From assembly GCF_002113375.1 (NCBI RefSeq), contig NZ_NEHO01000029.1, positions 1 through 34,102 of the forward strand: 34,102 bases of DNA, given 5' to 3'. The notes beneath the pieces are model-generated. The model made no database searches, was not told the DNA's origin, and was given only the letters and a program-made list of their open reading frames with translations. The position numbers and the translations under genes were made by a program. This stretch comes from Pseudomonas sp. R37(2017). GTDB taxonomy: Bacteria > Pseudomonadota > Gammaproteobacteria > Pseudomonadales > Pseudomonadaceae. Shown here in pieces: positions 8,126 through 16,429 of this stretch. Positions within the stretch are counted from its first letter, which is position 1, and each line of letters opens with the position of its first letter.

Positions 8126-9816
8126 CCATGGCTACGCAAAAATACGACTACATCATCATTGGCGCAGGCTCGGCAGGTTGTGTGTTGGCCAACCGCCTGA
8201 GCGAAGACCCGGCCACCTCGGTACTGGTCCTGGAATTCGGCGGCAGTGACAAGAGCGTAGTGATCCAGATGCCCAGCGCATTCTCGATCCCGATGAACAC
8301 CAAGAAGTACAACTGGCGCTACGAGACCGAGCCTGAACCCTTCCTCAACGGCCGGCGCATTCACTGCCCACGGGGCAAGGTGCTGGGCGGCTCGTCGTCG
8401 ATCAATGGTCTGGTGTACATCCGCGGCCACGCGCTGGACTTCGACGAGTGGGAATCCCTGGGTGCCGAAGGCTGGGGCTATCGCAACTGCCTGCCGTACT
8501 TCAAGCGCGCCGAGAGCTATGAGTCGGGTGGCGACAGCTATCGCGGACAGACCGGTCCGCTGCACACCACCAACGGCAACCACATGAAAAACCCGCTGTA
8601 CGGTGCCTGGGTCGAAGCCGGTGCCGAAGCGGGCTACATCAAGACCGAAGACTGCAACGGCTACATGCAGGAAGGTTTCGGTGCCATGCACATGACCGTG
8701 AAGAATGGCGTGCGCTGCTCCACGGCCAACGCCTATCTGCGCCCGGCCATGGGCCGTCCGAACCTGACGGTGATCACCCACGCGATGACCCGCCAGGTCA
8801 TCCTCGAAGGCAAGCGTGCGGTGGGGGTGATGTATGACCACGGTGGTCAGACCCACCAGGTGTATTGCAACCGTGAAGTGCTGATCTCGTCCGGGCCGAT
8901 CGGTTCGCCGCACCTGCTGCAACGCTCGGGCATCGGCCCGGCGGACGTGTTGCGCAAGGCCGGGATCGGCGTGCGCCATGACCTGCCGGGGGTAGGGGAG
9001 AACCTGCAGGATCACGCCGAGGTGTACATCCAGTTCGGCTGCAAGGAACCGGTGACCCTCAACAGCAAGATGGATCCATTGAGCAAGCTGATGATCGGTC
9101 TGCGCTGGCTGCTGTTCAAGGATGGCCTGGGGGCCACCAACCACTTCGAGGCCGGTGGCTTCATCCGCTCCGAGAAGGGCCTGCGCTGGCCGGACATCCA
9201 GTTCCACTTTTTGCCGGCAGCGATGCGCTACGACGGCAACAAGCCGATCAAGGGCCACGGTTTCATGGTGCTCACCGGGCCGAACAAGCCGAAAAGCCGT
9301 GGTTACGTGCGCGTACGCTCGGCCGATCCGTACGAGCATCCGGAGATTCGCTTCAACTACCTGGAGCGTGAAGAGGACCGCGAAGGCTTCCGCCGTTGCA
9401 TTCGCCTGACCCGCGAAATCATCGGCCAGAAAGCCATGGACCGCTTCCGCGACGGCGAAATCGCCCCGGGCGCGCAGGTGACCAGCGATGAAGACCTCGA
9501 CGCCTTCGTGCGTGACAACCTGGAAAGCACCTACCATCCGTGCGGTTCGTGCCGCATGGGCGAAGACGACATGGCGGTGGTCGATTCCCAATTGCGCGTG
9601 CGCGGCATCGCCGGTCTGCGGGTGATCGACTCATCGGTGTTCCCGACCGAGCCGAACGGCAACCTCAATGCACCGACCATCATGCTCGCCGAGCGGGCGT
9701 CCGATCTGGTGCGTGGGGTGAAGATGTTGCCGTCAGCGGATGTGCCGGTGGGGTTGGTGGAGGGCTGGGAGAGCAGCCAGCGTACTTCGTTGCCTGGACG
9801 CAACGTGCGCGTCTGA
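8122..9816 (+). CDS. GMC-family FAD-dependent alcohol oxidoreductase (choline-dehydrogenase-like)
   Basis: 564 residues from the overlapping ATG at 8122; a second ATG at 8128 is a possible start. The N-terminal FAD-binding Rossmann motif GAGSAG is at 14-19, the GMC signature GGSSSINGLVYIRG near 95-110 and the second signature SGPIGSPHLLQRSGIGP near 255-272. The active site is represented by His472 (STYHPCGSC) and Asn516 (NGNLNAPT), the His/Asn pair of choline-dehydrogenase-type members. It oxidises a primary alcohol to an aldehyde, passing electrons to the respiratory chain or oxygen. The gene overlaps the NCS1 permease by four bases. With the aldehyde dehydrogenase and ureohydrolase it completes a plausible alcohol-aldehyde-acid-urea route. 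Deposited homologues are often named betA; the context has no other choline gene, so I do not use that symbol. Confidence 0.92.
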   Translation: MTMATQKYDYIIIGAGSAGCVLANRLSEDPATSVLVLEFGGSDKSVVIQMPSAFSIPMNTKKYNWRYETEPEPFLNGRRIHCPRGKVLGGSSSINGLVYIRGHALDFDEWESLGAEGWGYRNCLPYFKRAESYESGGDSYRGQTGPLHTTNGNHMKNPLYGAWVEAGAEAGYIKTEDCNGYMQEGFGAMHMTVKNGVRCSTANAYLRPAMGRPNLTVITHAMTRQVILEGKRAVGVMYDHGGQTHQVYCNREVLISSGPIGSPHLLQRSGIGPADVLRKAGIGVRHDLPGVGENLQDHAEVYIQFGCKEPVTLNSKMDPLSKLMIGLRWLLFKDGLGATNHFEAGGFIRSEKGLRWPDIQFHFLPAAMRYDGNKPIKGHGFMVLTGPNKPKSRGYVRVRSADPYEHPEIRFNYLEREEDREGFRRCIRLTREIIGQKAMDRFRDGEIAPGAQVTSDEDLDAFVRDNLESTYHPCGSCRMGEDDMAVVDSQLRVRGIAGLRVIDSSVFPTEPNGNLNAPTIMLAERASDLVRGVKMLPSADVPVGLVEGWESSQRTSLPGRNVRV

Positions 9817-9842
9817 CCGCAATCCGCAATCAATGTGGAAAT

Positions 9843-9942
9843 CCCCCTGTAGGAGCGAGCAAGCTCGCGATGGCGGTCTGTCAGTCAACTTCACTGTTGA
9901 GTCTGATGGCCTCATCGCGAGCATGCTCGCTCCTACAGGGGG
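9843..9942. repeat. REPIN 4
   Basis: Inverted REP pair with extended CCCCCTGTAG...CTACAGGGGG ends and a 'TGTCAGTCAACTTCACTGTTGA' type spacer, located between the GMC gene and the GNAT gene, 26 bases after the GMC stop. Confidence 0.94.
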
Positions 9943-10027
9943 ACGGTGGTGCTTTCAGAATTTTTTCGTCGCGGGTCCTTCGCCATTGCTAGTCTGTAAT
10001 TCCTTGAGACCGCAATGGAGCACCCTC

Positions 10028-10486
10028 ATGCCTGTCCAGGCCCTGCGCGCCGACGCCTCGCATATCGACCAGATCGCCCCTTTGTTCGACGCCTACCGGA
10101 TGTTCTACGAGCAGCCGTCGAACCTGGCACAATCGCGCGCCTTTATCGCCGAACGCATCGCCCGGGACGAATCGGTGATTTTTCTTGCCCGGGACAGCGA
10201 TGGCGAAAACCTCGGCTTCGTCCAGCTGTTCCCGACCTTTTCTTCCATCGACGCCCACCGCACCTGGCTGCTGGGTGACCTGTTCACCACGCCCGCCGCC
10301 CGGGGCAAAGGCGTCGGGACGCTGCTGATGAACACCGCCCGGGATTTTGCGAAGCTGGCCGGTGGCAAAGGCATGACCCTGGAAACCGCCACCGACAACT
10401 TCACAGCCCAGCGCCTGTATGAATCCCTTGGCTGGGTGCGCGACCCCGGTTACTACACCTACTGCCTGGATCTGAGAAAAGACTGA
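10028..10486 (+). CDS. GNAT-family N-acetyltransferase
   Basis: 152 residues, typical of a single GNAT domain, which transfers an acetyl group from acetyl-CoA to an amine. The acetyl-CoA-binding loop is visible as TTPAARGKGVGTLLMNTA (Q/R-x-x-G-x-G/A pattern), followed by the C-terminal TATDNFTAQRLYESLGW motif common in this family. The ATG at 10028 is preceded by GGAG; the open frame extends far upstream but through a REPIN, so that extension is rejected. The acceptor cannot be read from sequence. It stands alone between a REPIN and a convergent NIPSNAP gene whose stop lies 13 bases away. Confidence 0.88.
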   Translation: MPVQALRADASHIDQIAPLFDAYRMFYEQPSNLAQSRAFIAERIARDESVIFLARDSDGENLGFVQLFPTFSSIDAHRTWLLGDLFTTPAARGKGVGTLLMNTARDFAKLAGGKGMTLETATDNFTAQRLYESLGWVRDPGYYTYCLDLRKD

Positions 10487-10499
10487 TTCAGCGATCCTG

Positions 10500-10805
10500 T
10501 CAGCCAAACACCGGCCGCATGAATGAACGCTCGTAGCTGAGGATGAATTTCTTCTCCTCGGCGTACTTGAATGCCGCGATGCACTCTGGATCGTTCATCG
10601 ACTGCTGCCGGTAATGCTCGTACGCCGCCAGGCTCGGGAAGGTGAACAGCGCCAGGGCGATGTTGTTGGCGCCCTCCGAAGGCAAGAAGTAGCCATGGTG
10701 CTGGCCACCGAATTTCTCGACCAGTGGAATCCACAGTTTGCCGTAGTGCTCGAAGGCTTCGAGTTGGTAGGGGTCGAGTACGTACTTCAGGTAGCAGGTC
10801 ACCAT
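10500..10805 (-). CDS. NIPSNAP-family protein
   Basis: 101 residues forming one ferredoxin-like alpha/beta (dimeric alpha+beta barrel) NIPSNAP domain. Recognisable features are the YLKYVLDPYQLEAFEHYGKLW start, the central GGQHHGYF and the FPSLAAYEHYRQQSMNDPE segment. Bacterial NIPSNAP proteins are small cytoplasmic proteins of poorly known function, some linked to small-molecule turnover. The start at 10805 has a strong AAGGAGA site 8 bases upstream. Convergent with the GNAT gene. Confidence 0.88.
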   Translation of the reverse strand: MVTCYLKYVLDPYQLEAFEHYGKLWIPLVEKFGGQHHGYFLPSEGANNIALALFTFPSLAAYEHYRQQSMNDPECIAAFKYAEEKKFILSYERSFMRPVFG

Positions 10806-10895
10806 TGTTTCTCTCCTTGATAAAGCGTTTGATTATCCGCAGGTTGCAGCAGTTTACTTAAAATCTCGACCTGGTCTTGGGGGATGTTCCCAGAA

Positions 10896-11016
10896 CCCCT
10901 GTAGGAGCGGGTGCCCGCTTGCGGCATGCTCGCGATGGACGTCAACGATGACGCTGGATGCCTGACACCCCGCGGTGTTCAATCGTGCATCGCGAGCATG
11001 CTCGCTCCTACAGGGG
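10896..11016. repeat. REPIN 5 (expanded left arm)
   Basis: Inverted REP pair whose left arm carries an extra 13 bases: after GGAGCG, the usual AG is replaced by GGTGCCCGCTTGCGG before CATGCTCGCGATGG. The spacer is of the 'AACGATGACGCTGGATGC' type with an internal CACCCCGCGGTG palindrome. The rest of this gap (10806-10895 and 11017-11171) shows no convincing promoter or gene. Confidence 0.9.
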
Positions 11017-11171
11017 GGAAGGCGCATCCATCGATGTTGACCCGCCTGCGGGAAGCCCGCCGCCACACTATTGGTTCAGTCGATAGTCACCATCAAGAAT
11101 CGCAAGTTCTGTTTTTTGCGCAAAGGCGGAAAATTGCCTGCATTGAACACGCTGCTCAAGGAACCTGCGCG

Positions 11172-11834
11172 ATGAAAATCTTGACCCGACTGGCTGTGAT
11201 TGCCTTGCTTCTGGGCAGTGTCGCATCCACCGCATCGGCCTACGCCGAGGATGCGCGCGCCTGTCATCTGCCGCCCATCTCGGGAAGCCAGGGCGGATTG
11301 CACTACGGTCAAACGGTCGGGGTGCTCTACAGCGAAAACACCGTGGAAAACCTGCAATACCTTGAGCAATACCACTCGGTGGCCGTGAATGGCGCGAAAA
11401 ACGCACTGGATGCGCGGATTCGCCAGGCCTTCGTCGACAGCTCCGATCCGCAACTGGCCATCGACTGGCTGATGAGTTCGCTGCACAAGACGTTTCTGTC
11501 GGTGACGGTCTACGACAACCTCGATGCCCTGGTACAGGCCCATCCCGATGTCGTGGTGATGCTCGATACCCACAACCAGTTGCTGACCCAGCGCAACGAC
11601 CGTGTCGAGGCGCGTTTCGCCGCGCGGTTCTACGACGCCAACCTGCAATACATCGGCAAGGCCGAAGGCGCGGTGGAAAAACAACTGCCGTCGGTGTGGG
11701 TGCATGACAAGGCCGCAGCCGAAATTGCCGCGCAAATAGAACGGCAGCGCGACCTGCAACTGACCGCGCTGAAACAGTTCGATGCGTCGTTGAAGACACT
11801 GGTATCCGCCGGATTGACCGCAGCCACCCCTTGA
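11172..11834 (+). CDS. Exported protein of unknown function
   Basis: 220 residues. Residues 1-25 (MKILTRLAVIALLLGSVAST...) form a clear Sec signal peptide with a likely cut after ASA or AYA, so the mature protein is periplasmic. I recognise no domain; the mature part is a mixed alpha/beta sequence with no membrane segment (VVVMLDTHNQLLTQRNDRVEAR, then a charged helical C-terminal region). The ATG at 11172 begins the signal peptide; longer in-frame starts would run through REPIN 5. A small lipoprotein gene follows 66 bases later on the same strand, so the two may form a cell-envelope pair. Function unknown. Confidence 0.8.
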   Translation: MKILTRLAVIALLLGSVASTASAYAEDARACHLPPISGSQGGLHYGQTVGVLYSENTVENLQYLEQYHSVAVNGAKNALDARIRQAFVDSSDPQLAIDWLMSSLHKTFLSVTVYDNLDALVQAHPDVVVMLDTHNQLLTQRNDRVEARFAARFYDANLQYIGKAEGAVEKQLPSVWVHDKAAAEIAAQIERQRDLQLTALKQFDASLKTLVSAGLTAATP

Positions 11835-11900
11835 CAAGCCCGGCGCCCATTGAGCGGCGGGCAAGACAATTCACCATAGATTGCTTTCAGGACCTGATGC

Positions 11901-12236
11901 ATGCGTACTTTTTTTGCCCCGACCCTGGCCTTCGCCTCGCTGCTGGCCGGTTGTGCCACGCCGAATAATCCGACGCTGACCTTGCAGACCAGCAAATCGC
12001 CCGAGGAGTACACCCATTGCGTGGTGCCGAAGTTGCAGCACGACGCATTGGTGACCACGGTGTCGCAGACCCAGCGCAGCTACCGGATCGTCGTCCCGAG
12101 CAAAGTGGCGGCGGACGACGTACTGGAAACCTACAAGGCCTCCAATGGCGGCAAGGTGTTCCTGTACGAGCGCAAGCTGCTGGCCTCGGCGTTCGTGCCG
12201 TCGACGTTCGAGCGTGCGGCGCAGGAATGTTTGTAA
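11901..12236 (+). CDS. Small lipoprotein of unknown function
   Basis: 111 residues. The N-terminus MRTFFAPTLAFASLLAGCAT is a lipoprotein signal peptide with lipobox LLAGC and the lipidated cysteine at residue 18. The mature protein is about 94 residues; the residue after the cysteine is Ala, not Asp, so outer-membrane sorting is expected. No domain is recognised. Two further cysteines (HCVVP and the C-terminal QECL) could form a disulfide. It follows the exported protein gene on the same strand. The 236 bases after it, to the next gene, contain no clear element. Confidence 0.82.
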   Translation: MRTFFAPTLAFASLLAGCATPNNPTLTLQTSKSPEEYTHCVVPKLQHDALVTTVSQTQRSYRIVVPSKVAADDVLETYKASNGGKVFLYERKLLASAFVPSTFERAAQECL

Positions 12237-12472
12237 GCTTTATTTCAGGCAAAAAAAAGCCACCGGGAGAGGCAGCGGAAAGTTAAAGCACGCATTGGAT
12301 GGCTTGAGTATGGCACCTGTTTCATGACGATTCGATGACAGTTGGCAAGAGCAGGTACTGAAGCCGGTCTGCCGTGACCAGTTGTGCTGCCGTCAGTCCG
12401 CTGCGATTAAAAAACCTCGAACACCGTCTACCCTCATCGGTCACAACCCTCATGAAGAAGGTGGAGACGGGC

Positions 12473-12865
12473 ATGCAAGCGGACAAGGTTGAATCAAACG
12501 ACGCCTCGGCACTGATCGACGAGCGAATCCGGGAGCTGGCCGACTGGCGCGGCGAAACCCTGGCCCGCATTCGCAAAATCATCCGGCAAGCCGACCCGCA
12601 AGTGATCGAAGAGTGGAAGTGGCGCGTGCCGGTGTGGTCCCATGCCGGCATCCTCTGCACCGGCGAGATCTACAAGCAAGTGGTGAAGTTGACCTTCGCC
12701 AAGGGCGCTTCGCTGGACGATCCAGCGAAGCTGTTCAACTCAAGCCTTGAAGGGAACACTCGGCGCGCCATCGATATTCGCGAGGGCGAGCAGATCGATG
12801 AAACCGCGCTGACGGCGTTGATTCAGGCGGCTATTGAGCTCAATACCTCTCGCACCAAAAAATAA
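12473..12865 (+). CDS. DUF1801-domain protein
   Basis: 130 residues from the ATG at 12473, which has GGAGA seven bases upstream; an in-frame ATG at 12452 is possible but less well placed. The sequence ADWRGETLARIRKII...EWKWRVPVW, with VKLTFAKGA and a C-terminal ALIQAAIEL helix, fits the DUF1801 (YdhG/YjbR-like) fold. These are small cytoplasmic proteins without an established reaction. It stands alone, with REPIN 6 beginning 12 bases after its stop. Confidence 0.8.
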   Translation: MQADKVESNDASALIDERIRELADWRGETLARIRKIIRQADPQVIEEWKWRVPVWSHAGILCTGEIYKQVVKLTFAKGASLDDPAKLFNSSLEGNTRRAIDIREGEQIDETALTALIQAAIELNTSRTKK

Positions 12866-12877
12866 GCCAGTACACAG

Positions 12878-13000
12878 CCCCCTGTAGGAGCGAGCATGCT
12901 CGCGATGGTCGATAACGATAACGCGGGGAACCTGATGCCCCTCGGTGTAGCGTCCACCATCGCGAGCATGCCGCAAGCGGGCACCCGCTCCTACAAGGGG
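12878..13000. repeat. REPIN 6 (expanded right arm)
   Basis: Inverted REP pair just after the DUF1801 stop. The right arm carries the same 13-base expansion as REPIN 5 (CCGCAAGCGGGCACCCGCTCC). The right end reads CTACAAGGGG rather than CTACAGGGG. Confidence 0.9.
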
Positions 13001-13077
13001 CGGTCCCCACCTGAGCGTTTTGGATATCCTCGGCTGTCATGTTCCAATAGCGAGCATTCGCAGACTGGAAACGGCAC

Positions 13078-13467
13078 ATGAAGAACATCGCAGCACTGTC
13101 CCTCGCCCTGGCGCTCAGCGTTGGCCTGTTCAGCACATCCGCCCTGGCTGCGGGCGATGCACAGGCCGGAGAGAAAGTTTTCAAACGCCTCTGCAGCGGT
13201 TGCCACCAGATCGGCGAATCGGCTCGCGCCTTCTTTGGCCCGCAACTCAATGGCGTGATCGGTCGCCCATCCGCGGTCACCACGGACTACGTGTATTCCG
13301 ATGCGATGAAATCCGCCAACCTGATCTGGGACCGCGAAACCCTGATCGCCTACCTCGAAGCACCCAAGACAGTCGTCCCCGGTACCCGCATGATTTTCTG
13401 GGGCCTCAGCGACCCGGAAAAGATCGAAGACCTGTTGGCCTATCTGCAAACTTTTCCGGCGCAGTAA
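13078..13467 (+). CDS. Periplasmic class I cytochrome c
   Basis: 129 residues: a Sec signal peptide of about 24 residues (cut after SALA), then a single-haem cytochrome c. The haem-binding motif CSGCH is at 39-43, and the likely axial methionine is Met105 in PGTRMIFWGL, typical of the mitochondrial-like/c2 class of small cytochromes. It is a soluble periplasmic electron carrier. Its stop codon directly abuts the stop of the convergent LysR gene (13465-13467 and 13468-13470), leaving no intergenic base. No oxidoreductase partner is adjacent; the partner is unknown. Confidence 0.93.
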   Translation: MKNIAALSLALALSVGLFSTSALAAGDAQAGEKVFKRLCSGCHQIGESARAFFGPQLNGVIGRPSAVTTDYVYSDAMKSANLIWDRETLIAYLEAPKTVVPGTRMIFWGLSDPEKIEDLLAYLQTFPAQ

Positions 13468-14328
13468 TCACTCGCTGGCCAGGTTGTCGACCAGCCATTC
13501 GGTAAAGGCCCGCGCCATCGGGATGTTCTCGCTGTCGCGGTGGGTCAGCAGTGCCCAGTTAGGGCCACGAATGGTTTGCTCCACCATCGGCTGCAACAGC
13601 CCGGTGGCCCGCGCCTGCCGACTCAGCAACTGGCTCACCAGCGCAATGCCGAGCCCGGTGCAGGCGGCGTCGAGCAGCAAACCCGGATCGGAAAAATTAA
13701 GCCCCTGATCCATCTGCCCCACATCGATTCCCGATTCCACCGCCCAGTGGCTCCAGTCCATCTCCCGCTCGCCATGCAGGGTGGTGCGCTGTTGCGCCGG
13801 TACGGCCAGCAGGCTTGGGTGGCACGCCGGGTAGAGGCGGTCGGCGTGCAGCACCTTGAAGCTGCATTCGGCCTGGGAGCTGATGTCGTCGCGCACCGCC
13901 AGATCGATGGTCTGGCTGGCCATGTCCGGCACTTCATCGGTGCTGAAAATCCACAGGTCCACCTGCGGGTGCTGGCGCCGGAAATCCCCCAGGCGCGGCA
14001 ACAACCAGTGCCGGGCGAACGCCGGGGTGGTGTTGAGCACCAGTTGATTGGGCTTCTGGTACTGCCCCAACCGGCGTATGCCCACCGCCAATTGCTGCAA
14101 CAACGCCTGGGTGGTGCTGAGCAAGTCATGGCCCGCATCGGTCAGGCTGACGCTTCGCCCGCTGCGATAGAACAGGGGTTGCTCCAGGTACGCCTCCAGG
14201 CTGCGGATCTGTTGGCTGATCGCCGACTGGGTGAGGTGCAGCTCTTCGGCAGCCTTGTGGAAACTGCCCAGTCGGGCGGCGGCTTCGAAGCCGCGCAGGG
14301 TACCCAGTGGCGGCCAGTGTTTGAGCAT
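13468..14328 (-). CDS. LysR-family regulator (GcvA-like), divergent from agmatine operon
   Basis: 286 residues with an N-terminal helix-turn-helix (LGSFHKAAEELHLTQSAISQQIRSLE, about 20-45) and a GcvA/AmpR-type effector domain (QLVLNTTPAFARHWLLPRLGDF, then DLAVRDD). It is divergent from the four-gene agmatine cluster, so control of that cluster is the natural inference. Agmatine or N-carbamoylputrescine would be a candidate effector, but nothing in the sequence proves it. It is convergent with, and directly abuts, the cytochrome c gene. Confidence 0.9.
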   Translation of the reverse strand: MLKHWPPLGTLRGFEAAARLGSFHKAAEELHLTQSAISQQIRSLEAYLEQPLFYRSGRSVSLTDAGHDLLSTTQALLQQLAVGIRRLGQYQKPNQLVLNTTPAFARHWLLPRLGDFRRQHPQVDLWIFSTDEVPDMASQTIDLAVRDDISSQAECSFKVLHADRLYPACHPSLLAVPAQQRTTLHGEREMDWSHWAVESGIDVGQMDQGLNFSDPGLLLDAACTGLGIALVSQLLSRQARATGLLQPMVEQTIRGPNWALLTHRDSENIPMARAFTEWLVDNLASE

Positions 14329-14370
14329 ATCGATAAGTTCCTCTAATCAGTTGTCTGCAAAATCCATCGT

Positions 14371-14399
14371 TTGTTTGCCCGTTTTACCAGCCGTAGCAT
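14371..14399 (+). promoter_or_regulatory. Candidate sigma-70 promoter of agmatine operon
   Basis: TTGTTT, a 17-base spacer and TAGCAT lie upstream of the first deiminase gene and point towards it. Predicted transcription start is near 14406. Both hexamers are only moderate matches, as expected for a regulated promoter. Confidence 0.35.
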
Positions 14400-14425
14400 G
14401 CATGCCAAGACCGCCAAGGCCGTTT

Positions 14426-14441
14426 TCATTGAACACAATGA
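14426..14441. promoter_or_regulatory. 16-bp dyad upstream of agmatine deiminase gene
   Basis: TCATTGAACACAATGA has perfect 6-base arms around AACA. It ends 21 bases before the deiminase ATG (14463) and falls downstream of the candidate promoter. It could be an operator, or an RNA stem near the ribosome-binding site. Confidence 0.4.
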
Positions 14442-14462
14442 CTTAATTCAGAGGTGCTTGTC

Positions 14463-15515
14463 ATGCAACAGAACGAAATTCAAGACAGTGGTTGGATGAT
14501 GCCGGCCGAGTGGGTCACCCACGCCGCCACCTGGATGGTCTGGCCGCACAACAAGACCCTATGGGAGTCAGGCTGGCGGGTGACCCTGCCACAGGTTCAA
14601 GAGGACTTCGCCCGGGTCGCCAACGCCATCGCCCGTTTCGAGCGGGTGAAACTGGTGGTCGATCCTTCAGCCGTCGCCAGCGCCAAGGCGCTGTGCGGGC
14701 CGAACATCGAGTTGATCGAACTGGCGGTCAACGACAGCTGGTGCCGTGATTCCGGCCCGAGCTTCGTTTGCCACCCGCAGCAAGGCCTGGCCGGTGTCAG
14801 TTGGCGCTTCAATGCCTGGGGTGGCAAGTCGGCCCACGATCTGGACGAAAGCCTGGCCCGCCGTGCGCTCAATCATCTGGGCCTGGAGTGTTTCGGCACG
14901 GCGCTGAGCAACGAGGGCGGCGCGATTCATGTGGACGGCGAGGGCACGCTGATCACCACCGAGTCGGTGTTGCTCAACCCCAACCGCAATCCGGGGGTGA
15001 CCAAGGCCGAGATCGAAGAGATCTTCACCCGCCTGCTGGGCGTGAAGAAAACCATCTGGCTGCCGGGCGATCCGGACTACGTCACCGGCGACATGACCGA
15101 CGGCCACGTCGACGGCGTATGCGCCTTTGCCCGTCCCGGCGTGTTGCTGGTGGACGCCACCCATGACAAGCAATCGGTGTACGCCGAAGTGGCCCGGGAG
15201 AACCGCCGCGCCCTGGAGCTGGCCACCGATGCCAGGGGCCGCAGGTTCGAGCTGATCGAACTCTATGAAGCCAGCGATGCGGTGGACACCGAGGCCGAAG
15301 TGTTCTGCGCCTCCTACACCAATTTCTACATCGCCAACGGCGCGATCATCATGCCGGCTTATGGCATCGATGCCGATAACGTCGCTGCCGAAGTGCTGGC
15401 GCAGGCATTCCCCGGACGCGAAATAGTGCCGGTGCGAATCAACCATCTGGCCCATGGCGGCGGCGGTGTGCACTGCATCACCCAGCAACAGCCAGCCTGG
15501 CCGGTGCGGGGTTGA
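14463..15515 (+). CDS. agu2A: Agmatine deiminase (cytoplasmic)
   Basis: 350 residues of the agmatine deiminase/peptidylarginine deiminase family, which converts agmatine to N-carbamoylputrescine and ammonia. Catalytic landmarks are present: WCRD at 93-96, GHVDGV at 214-219, and the HGGGGVHCIT loop with the nucleophilic Cys338. There is no signal peptide, so the protein is cytoplasmic. The ATG at 14463 is preferred; an in-frame GTG nine bases upstream is less likely. It heads an operon of deiminase, amidase, binding protein and a second deiminase. This order matches the agu2ABCA' operon described in P. aeruginosa, which is distinct from the aguBA operon. Substrate by family is agmatine; another guanidino compound cannot be excluded. 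Confidence 0.9.
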   Translation: MQQNEIQDSGWMMPAEWVTHAATWMVWPHNKTLWESGWRVTLPQVQEDFARVANAIARFERVKLVVDPSAVASAKALCGPNIELIELAVNDSWCRDSGPSFVCHPQQGLAGVSWRFNAWGGKSAHDLDESLARRALNHLGLECFGTALSNEGGAIHVDGEGTLITTESVLLNPNRNPGVTKAEIEEIFTRLLGVKKTIWLPGDPDYVTGDMTDGHVDGVCAFARPGVLLVDATHDKQSVYAEVARENRRALELATDARGRRFELIELYEASDAVDTEAEVFCASYTNFYIANGAIIMPAYGIDADNVAAEVLAQAFPGREIVPVRINHLAHGGGGVHCITQQQPAWPVRG

Positions 15516-15519
15516 AGCC

Positions 15520-16428
15520 ATGACCTTACTCACTATCGCCGCCACCCAGATGCCCTGCACCTGGGACCTGAATCACAACCTCGACCAGGCCGAGCAATTG
15601 GTCCGCGAAGCGGCGGCCAAGGGCGCGCAGGTGATCCTGTTGCAGGAGCTGTTCGCCACGCCGTACTTCTGCATCGAACAGCACCACAAACACCTGGCGC
15701 TGGCCGAGGAATATGGCGACAGCCACGTGCTCAAGCGCTTCGCCGCCTTGGCTAAGGAACTCGGCGTGGTGCTGCCGCTGAGCTGGTACGAGAAAGCCGG
15801 TAACGCCTACTTCAATTCGTTGAGCGTGGCCGACGCCGACGGTCGCCTGTCGGGTGTGTACCGCAAGACCCACATCCCCAACGCCATCGGCTATCAGGAG
15901 AAGGAATACTTCAGCCCCGGCGACAGCGGTTTCCGGGTCTGGGACACCGCGTTCGGGCGCATCGGCGTGGGCATCTGCTGGGACCAATGGTTCCCGGAAA
16001 CCGCGCGTTGCCTGGCCTTGATGGGCGCCGAAGTGCTGCTATTCCCGACCGCCATCGGCTCGGAGCCCGGTTGCGCCACGCTCGATTCCCGCGATCACTG
16101 GCAGATGACCATGCGCGGCCACGCCGCCGCCAACCTGCTGCCGGTGGTCGCATCAAACCGCGTCGGCCGGGAAGCGGCGACCACCGACCCGACCCTGCAA
16201 ATGAGCTTCTACGGCTCGTCGTTCATCTGCAACCACAAGGGCAAATTGCTCGCCGAAGCCGACCGCGACAGCACCGGCGTACTGGTGCACAGCCTGGACC
16301 TGGCGGCGATGCGCGAAGACCGTCTGACCTGGGGCATCTACCGCGACCGCCGTCCGGACATGTACGGCGCCTTGCTGACCCAGGACGGTCGGCAGATCCA
16401 CTCACACTGGGCAACCCAAGGGGTGTGA
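15520..16428 (+). CDS. agu2B: N-carbamoylputrescine amidase
   Basis: 302 residues of the nitrilase/carbon-nitrogen hydrolase family. The Glu-Lys-Cys catalytic triad is visible as Glu43 (LQELFATPYF), Lys116 (YRKTHIP) and Cys153 (GICWDQWFPE). The contexts around all three are those of AguB-type enzymes, which hydrolyse N-carbamoylputrescine to putrescine, CO2 and ammonia in the cytoplasm. The ATG at 15520 is four bases after the deiminase stop, so translation is coupled; longer frames reach back into the deiminase gene. It completes the two-step route from agmatine to putrescine begun by the preceding gene. Confidence 0.93.
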   Translation: MTLLTIAATQMPCTWDLNHNLDQAEQLVREAAAKGAQVILLQELFATPYFCIEQHHKHLALAEEYGDSHVLKRFAALAKELGVVLPLSWYEKAGNAYFNSLSVADADGRLSGVYRKTHIPNAIGYQEKEYFSPGDSGFRVWDTAFGRIGVGICWDQWFPETARCLALMGAEVLLFPTAIGSEPGCATLDSRDHWQMTMRGHAAANLLPVVASNRVGREAATTDPTLQMSFYGSSFICNHKGKLLAEADRDSTGVLVHSLDLAAMREDRLTWGIYRDRRPDMYGALLTQDGRQIHSHWATQGV

Positions 16429-16429
16429 C

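Noticed and set aside
6464..9591. Two minus-strand open frames of over 500 codons opposite the permease and GMC genes
   Set aside because: Low-complexity His/Gln/Arg-rich translations with no domain; the plus strand holds two clear family members.
12237..12290. Terminator after the small lipoprotein gene
   Set aside because: The A-run and GCC/GGC bases do not form a stem long enough, and no T-run follows on the plus strand.
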